Source of the DNA: Ascidiaceihabitans sp029251465
GTDB lineage: Bacteria; Pseudomonadota; Alphaproteobacteria; Rhodobacterales; Rhodobacteraceae
Direction of reading: 5' to 3'
Length of the DNA: 64,000 nucleotides
Assembly (NCBI RefSeq): GCF_042932805.1
Contig: NZ_CP170633.1
Coordinates: forward strand, 3,844,001-3,908,000
The position numbers and the translations under genes are program-made. Under the pieces are notes generated by a model, which was not told the origin of the DNA, did not search any database, and saw only the letters and a list, made by a program, of their open reading frames with translations. Below are positions 59,920-64,000 of this stretch, piece by piece; position 1 is the stretch's first letter, and each line of letters opens with the position of its first letter.

Positions 59920-60489
59920 ATGAGTTACGCCAAACCCCACGCCCTTGATCTGCCAATGGCCGACCCGCTGCCCGAAAATACGCAAAAGTATTTCGACATC
60001 TGTCAGGACAAGCTGGGGATGATCCCGAATGTGCTGCAATCGTATGCCTTTGATATCGCCAAGCTGGATGCGTTCACGGCGATGTACAATGATCTGATGT
60101 TGGCCGAATCTGGTCTGTCCAAGCTCGAGCGCGAAATGATCGCGGTCGTCGTGTCGTCGATCAACAAATGCTTTTACTGCCTGACAGCGCATGGTGCTGC
60201 GGTGCGTCAGTTGTCTGGTGATCCGATCTTGGGCGAACAGATGGTGATGAACTGGCGTGCAGCGGATTTGGATGCGCGCATGACGGCCGTTTTGGAATTC
60301 ACTGAAAACCTGACCATTGCCAGCGCGAAAACCACCGAAAGTGACCGCCAAGCCTTGCGTGATGTGGGCCTTAGCGATCGTGACATCTTTGATTTGGCGT
60401 CGGTTGTCGGCTTTTTCAACATGACCAACCGCGTCGCCAGCGGCATCGATATGCGCCCTAATGACGCCTATCACGCGCAGCACCGATGA
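59920..60489 (+). CDS. AhpD-like alkylhydroperoxidase-related protein
   Basis: A 189-residue protein of the peroxidase-related/carboxymuconolactone decarboxylase superfamily. The redox pair lies in SSINKCFYCLTAHGAAVRQL, with C-x-x-C and the proton-relay histidine. LGMIPNVLQSYAFDIAKL is typical of the group. It probably reduces hydroperoxides. ATG 59920 is chosen, as the frame upstream overlaps the GNAT gene. Its stop overlaps the OmpA-family gene. Confidence 0.92.
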   Translation: MSYAKPHALDLPMADPLPENTQKYFDICQDKLGMIPNVLQSYAFDIAKLDAFTAMYNDLMLAESGLSKLEREMIAVVVSSINKCFYCLTAHGAAVRQLSGDPILGEQMVMNWRAADLDARMTAVLEFTENLTIASAKTTESDRQALRDVGLSDRDIFDLASVVGFFNMTNRVASGIDMRPNDAYHAQHR

Positions 60490-61442
60490 TCTCTGCAAAG
60501 GTCCGGTGCGGGCTGCTTTCACTTGCGTTGATGTCTGTGTCGCTGCCGGCTGCGGCGCTTGATCTGGTCTTGCCCCAGAACGCGCGGAAGACGATTGAAC
60601 GAAACAGCAAGCTGGACAGCTATGCCGCCCCGATTGGCCCGTTTGAAAATGGCACGCTAGAAACCCGCCTGATCGAAGGCGCAGTCCGGCGATCCGCGTG
60701 GAAAATTGCATCCCCGGGATTGACCACTTTGCAAGTCTTGGCGCCTTTGCGCGATCAACTGCAAGAGGCGGGGTATCAGGTGGTTCTGGACTGCGATCAT
60801 CGCACTTGCGGCGGTTTTGATTTCCGGTTCGGGACCGAAGTAATGCCGGCCCCCAGCATGTTTGTGAACATCCGCGCTTACCGCTTTGTGCTTGGGATCA
60901 AAGGAACCGATGCCAACCCTGATCAGGTGGTCGGATTGTTGGTCAGCGCGTCCGATACGGCGTCGCATGTGCAAATCATCCAAGCGGGCCAATTGGACGG
61001 CGACACCGGCCAAATCAAGACGGGCGCAAGCGTGCCGACCGGCGTCACACCCGATGGGACCAGTGCGCCGTTCGAGACGGTTTTGCTGTCCACAGGTTCT
61101 GTCGTGTTGGATGGATTGGATTTCGCCACAGGTACCTCTGACTTGGGCGCAGGCCCGTTTCCGGTGCTCAAATCCATCGCGGATTTTTTGAAAACGCGTG
61201 ACGATGTGCGCGTGGCGTTGGTGGGGCATACGGACAGCGTCGGTTCACTGGACAACAACATTGCCCTGTCCAAAAGACGCGCGGCATCGGTGCGGGCGCG
61301 ATTGATCGAAACCTACGGGGTAGCACCTGCACGTCTCGACGCCGAAGGGATGGGCTATCTTTCGCCCCTAACATCCAATCTCGACAAGGCCGGGCGCGAA
61401 GCCAATCGCCGCGTCGAGGCGATCATTCTGCCCCTCAATTAA
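60486..61442 (+). CDS. OmpA-family outer-membrane protein
   Basis: A 318-residue exported protein. A signal peptide (residues 1-24) leads to a domain of about 170 residues with no known family. The C-terminal OmpA/peptidoglycan-binding domain has RVALVGHTDSVGSLDNNIAL, SKRRAASVRARLIETYGV, and GYLSPLTSNLDKAGREANRR. It should anchor the outer membrane to the wall. It closes the operon. Confidence 0.93.
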   Translation: MISAKVRCGLLSLALMSVSLPAAALDLVLPQNARKTIERNSKLDSYAAPIGPFENGTLETRLIEGAVRRSAWKIASPGLTTLQVLAPLRDQLQEAGYQVVLDCDHRTCGGFDFRFGTEVMPAPSMFVNIRAYRFVLGIKGTDANPDQVVGLLVSASDTASHVQIIQAGQLDGDTGQIKTGASVPTGVTPDGTSAPFETVLLSTGSVVLDGLDFATGTSDLGAGPFPVLKSIADFLKTRDDVRVALVGHTDSVGSLDNNIALSKRRAASVRARLIETYGVAPARLDAEGMGYLSPLTSNLDKAGREANRRVEAIILPLN

Positions 61443-61460
61443 ACCCCTGACGATACGAAA

Positions 61461-61493
61461 AAGCCCCGATGCGAAATGAATGCACCGGGGTTT
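61461..61493 (+). terminator. Bidirectional terminator between OmpA-family gene and LysR gene
   Basis: AAGCCCCG (61461-61468) pairs with the CGGGGTTT at 61486-61493, then after one mismatch TGCG pairs with TGCA. The 7-base loop is AAATGAA. It lies between convergent genes. Confidence 0.75.
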
Positions 61494-61538
61494 CAGGTGG
61501 TTTTCCGAGGGGAGGTTGGAAAATCTTGTTCAGCTAGA

Positions 61539-62447
61539 TCAGGACCAGACGGATGGGCCTTTTTCAGCGAATTCATGTACGAGAAAGTCGATGAACGCGC
61601 GGACTTTTGGCTGTGTAAAGCGCCCGGGCGGATAGACCGCGTAGATGCCTTGGGTTTCCATCGGCAGTTCTGGAATGGCGTCAACAACCAGACCTTGTTC
61701 CATCGCATCAGCGTAAAGGTAGCTAGGCAAATAGGCGATCCCGAGACCGGAAATGGCCGCGTTCAGCAATGATTGACCATCGTTGACAGACAGCCAGCCT
61801 GCGGTGCGCACTTGGCGTTTTTCACCGGACGGGGCCGTCAGTTTCCACATGTTGCCCGACGATTGGTTCGAGTAATGCAACAGCTTGTGATCATTCAGAT
61901 CGTCGATCTTTTCAGGGCGCCCGTATTTTTCAAAATAGGCAGGTGATGCGATCATGCGCTTGGTGGTTTCCGTCAATTTGCGGGCCCGCAGGGTGCTGTC
62001 TTCCAGCTCTCCGATGCGCACGGCCATGTCAAAACCTTCGGAAATCAGTTCAACGTAGCGGTTGTTCAGGACCATGTTGACGGTAATGTCCGGGAAATCT
62101 TCTAGGAATTCGGACAGCGCGGGGGACAAATGATTGACCCCGAAATCCGTCGCAACCGAGATGCGCAACAAACCCGATGGGGCGGATTGCATGGACGTCA
62201 CCAGCGCGTCCGCTTCACCGGCGTCATTCAGGACGCGGCGGGCACGGTCGTAATAGGCAAGACCGATTTCGGTTGGCGACACACGACGTGTTGTCCGGTT
62301 CAAAAGGCGCGCACCAAGGCGGGCCTCTAGCGATGAGACGTGTTTAGAGACGGCGGACTTTGAGATGCCCATCTTCTTGGCCGCGTCGGTAAAGCCACCT
62401 TGGTCTACGACCGTGGCAAAAGCTTCCATTTCAGTAAGGCGGTCCAT
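61539..62447 (-). CDS. LysR-family transcriptional regulator
   Basis: A 302-residue regulator. The winged-helix start is MDRLTEMEAFATVVDQGGFT, then MGISKSAVSKHVSSLEARLG and LLNRTTRRVSPTEIGLAYYD. The periplasmic-binding-like effector domain fills the rest (residues 90-300). The wHTH is of the CrgA/DsdC-like subgroup. No target gene lies divergent to it, so the regulon is unclear. Confidence 0.94.
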   Translation of the reverse strand: MDRLTEMEAFATVVDQGGFTDAAKKMGISKSAVSKHVSSLEARLGARLLNRTTRRVSPTEIGLAYYDRARRVLNDAGEADALVTSMQSAPSGLLRISVATDFGVNHLSPALSEFLEDFPDITVNMVLNNRYVELISEGFDMAVRIGELEDSTLRARKLTETTKRMIASPAYFEKYGRPEKIDDLNDHKLLHYSNQSSGNMWKLTAPSGEKRQVRTAGWLSVNDGQSLLNAAISGLGIAYLPSYLYADAMEQGLVVDAIPELPMETQGIYAVYPPGRFTQPKVRAFIDFLVHEFAEKGPSVWS

Positions 62448-62582
62448 TGGCCGTTCCCTTCAACAAATTCGATTAATGCTCGTTTCTTGGACCTTGTATC
62501 GCGGTCAATCTGGGCACAATCGGGGCGGGGGTGGGACAATGCCAAGGTTATTGCAGGGATCGTTCGTGGCACGGAAACAACG

Positions 62583-62642
62583 AAACGATCCGTTTCCAAT
62601 GCCCGAGATTTGGCAGAAGCCCATAGAACACGTGGGCATTGG
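62583..62642. repeat. Inverted repeats in the gap upstream of the LysR gene
   Basis: GAAACG-ATC-CGTTTC (62582-62596) is a perfect 6-bp palindrome. CCAATGCCC (62596-62604) and GGGCATTGG (62634-62642) form a 9-bp inverted repeat around 29 bases. They could be a regulator site and a stem-loop after the anti-sigma gene. No gene is seen in 62448-62681. Confidence 0.4.
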
Positions 62643-62681
62643 GCATGCGCGTTGGATGGGCGGTTGTGGCAGTAAGGTGGC

Positions 62682-63473
62682 TTAGATGTCGGACACGGTT
62701 CCGGCCCAAGCCTCGAACGCTTGTGCCTCGGATGCGGTGACATCACCTTGATCGCCGCCGATTAACAAGTAGGCCAAGCCGTCGCGGTTCCAGCTGGCTG
62801 CGGCCATGCCTTGGATCGTTTCGGGCACCATGGCTTTGGCGTCATTGGATTTGGCCGCAATGATGCACAGCGCAACCGGCGTGCCATCGGGGCGGGTAAA
62901 GGCAAGCTGGATCAGCGGTTTGCCGTTGAACCCAAGAACCTGAGCGCGTTTGAAATCCAACCCCTGAACCTGTGGCAATTGCGAAATGTCCGCACCCAAA
63001 GCGGCGGAAACGACGGCCAGTTGGGCAGAGGCTTCGGCGTCGCTGGGCGATTTCGCCATCAGGGTTTCGTTGGAATACAGCGATTGGTAGCTGGCAACGA
63101 CGGCTTTCCAACCGGGGGCTTTGGGTTGAGCAGGCAATAGATCCGGCAGGAACAGCATCATCGCAACACCTGCGGCAATGCCCGTACCGACCAACGCAAA
63201 ACTGCCAAGAAAACTTGGGCGCACATTTTTATTCGCGGCTTTGGTCGCCTGCTTTTGCTGCTTTTTCAGATCAGGCATCGCAGGGGCGTCATCCAGAACG
63301 GTGCTGAACAGTGTTGTCAGCGCGGATTTGTCGATATCCAACGCCGCGATCTGATCGGCCAACGCGTCATTCGTTTCCAAAGCCGCATCAATGGCCACAC
63401 ACAGGTTTTCGCCTGCTTCCCCGTCAAGGTAGGCGGTCAACTGTTGGTCCGTGAAGTGTGCCTCGTGTATCAT
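62682..63473 (-). CDS. Anti-sigma factor, single-pass membrane protein
   Basis: A 263-residue protein. The cytosolic part (residues 1-85) begins HEAHFTDQQLTAYLDGEAGE, as in anti-sigma proteins, and has no zinc H-x-x-x-C-x-x-C motif. One membrane helix lies near residues 90-110 (FALVGTGIAAGVAMMLFLPD), followed by a periplasmic domain. It should hold the sigma factor encoded just upstream; its start overlaps that gene's stop. Confidence 0.88.
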   Translation of the reverse strand: MIHEAHFTDQQLTAYLDGEAGENLCVAIDAALETNDALADQIAALDIDKSALTTLFSTVLDDAPAMPDLKKQQKQATKAANKNVRPSFLGSFALVGTGIAAGVAMMLFLPDLLPAQPKAPGWKAVVASYQSLYSNETLMAKSPSDAEASAQLAVVSAALGADISQLPQVQGLDFKRAQVLGFNGKPLIQLAFTRPDGTPVALCIIAAKSNDAKAMVPETIQGMAAASWNRDGLAYLLIGGDQGDVTASEAQAFEAWAGTVSDI

Positions 63474-64000
63474 TCTGCGGCCCCTTTGCCGGCGTCGGTC
63501 TTTTGGTCTTCATCTTTTGGCATCGCGGCAACAATGACGCGGCGCGCCGCAGCAAGGCGGCTCATCACGGTTCCGATCGGGATTTCCATGATGTTGGCCG
63601 CTTCTTTGTAACTGAACCCCTCGACGTAGACCAAAAGCACCGATTGGCGCTGGCCCACAGGTAGGGCGTTCACCTGAGATAACACGTCACGGGCAAATAT
63701 ATTCGTTTCTGAATCTGGTTTATCGTCGCGCAGGTCCACATCTTCGACCGGAACCACGCCTTTGCCGATGCGCACCTTTCGGGATCGCAACTCGTTTAGC
63801 CACACCCGTTGCGCCATGCGAAACATCCAGCGGTCCAGATGCGTGCCTGCCTCGAATTTGTCGGCTTGTTCGATTGCGCGCAGGCAGGTCGCTTGGGCCA
63901 GGTCATCGGCCCAGTCACGCTGCCCGGTCACGGCCATGCAATAGCGCCACAAGCGCGGGAAAACCGCGTTCATGTCATTGTGGACTTGGGCCTGAGACTC
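63470..64000 (-). CDS. ECF-type RNA polymerase sigma factor, possibly cut at its start
   Basis: The visible frame has an ATG at 63973 (167 residues) but stays open to the window edge, so the true start may lie beyond it. Region 2 covers RLWRYCMAVTGQRDWADDLA and LDRWMFRMAQRVWLNELRSR. Region 4 has LPVGQRQSVLLVYVEGFSYK, AANIMEIPIGTVMSRLAAAR, the helix-turn-helix. It directs a stress regulon controlled by the anti-sigma factor that follows. Confidence 0.92.
   Translation of the reverse strand, partial: ESQAQVHNDMNAVFPRLWRYCMAVTGQRDWADDLAQATCLRAIEQADKFEAGTHLDRWMFRMAQRVWLNELRSRKVRIGKGVVPVEDVDLRDDKPDSETNIFARDVLSQVNALPVGQRQSVLLVYVEGFSYKEAANIMEIPIGTVMSRLAAARRVIVAAMPKDEDQKTDAGKGAAE

Noticed and set aside
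62365..62685. Plus-strand frames upstream of the LysR gene
   Set aside because: They overlap the regulator's N-terminus and lack ribosome sites or motifs.
1..64000. tRNA, rRNA, CRISPR, IS or prophage elements
   Set aside because: No clover-leaf, repeat-spacer array, transposase or phage structural gene was recognised by eye.

Overview
The window is chromosomal DNA of a marine-type alphaproteobacterium, most likely Rhodobacterales (Roseobacter group). The evidence is moderate GC, a TonB-free set of Roseobacter-type housekeeping proteins, a DUF1523 membrane protein, a GT14/DUF5928-like glycosyltransferase, an HTHP heme protein of the Silicibacter type, many GTG/TTG starts, and a recurring GAGTATTT...GATCA element just after stop codons. 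I see no phage, IS element, CRISPR array, rRNA or tRNA.

Layout. 1-1595: tail of a protocatechuate operon (pcaC-pcaH-pcaG). 1592-9306: a methyl-accepting-type protein, leuB, a secreted nuclease-like protein, a membrane protein, leuD and leuC (all minus), then an MscS channel. 9362-12341: a conserved unknown protein, rsfS, rlmH, a secreted small protein and a DUF599 protein. 12431-18419: glycolate oxidase glcD-glcE-(small membrane protein)-glcF, then two tandem secreted serine proteases. 18568-23017: Hsp20, an AbrB-type membrane protein, succinate-semialdehyde dehydrogenase and creatinase.

23272-30850 is the most unusual part: eight closely packed plus-strand genes. They are a coiled-coil protein, a membrane protein, an unknown 370-residue protein, a classical-type AAA+ ATPase, a DUF2971 protein, a 448-residue unknown, and two small membrane proteins (the last DUF1523). 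Two of the genes (24348-24734 and 27860-28573) are clearly AT-richer than the rest and look like later insertions.

30854-37603: surface-glycan type genes (GT14-like glycosyltransferase, sulfotransferase, SGNH hydrolase), smpB, a glycine-rich protein, mercaptopyruvate sulfurtransferase, aromatic aminotransferase, and a 49-residue basic protein. 37992-43503: glnK-amtB with a sigma-54-like promoter, a PBP1A-type penicillin-binding protein, mlaC and mlaA. 43671-50418: a type I secretion ABC/adaptor pair, RidA, a glycerophosphodiesterase, a FemAB/GNAT-like protein, pterin dehydratase and a second MscS channel. 50476-55495: peroxiredoxin, ferredoxin-reductase-like flavoprotein, rsmD, 3-hydroxybenzoate 4-monooxygenase, a tyrosine-coordinated heme protein and a divergent OhrR-like MarR regulator. 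55492-64000: M20 peptidase, map, sfsA, then an overlapping operon (CinA-like, GNAT, AhpD-like, OmpA), LysR, anti-sigma factor, and an ECF-type sigma factor cut by the window edge.

Functional links. The hydroxybenzoate monooxygenase would make protocatechuate, the substrate of the pca enzymes at the left edge. The heme protein beside it, under a regulator with a conserved peroxide-sensing cysteine, suggests peroxide control coupled to aromatic oxidation. GlnK-AmtB, creatinase and the amino-acid genes point to nitrogen scavenging.
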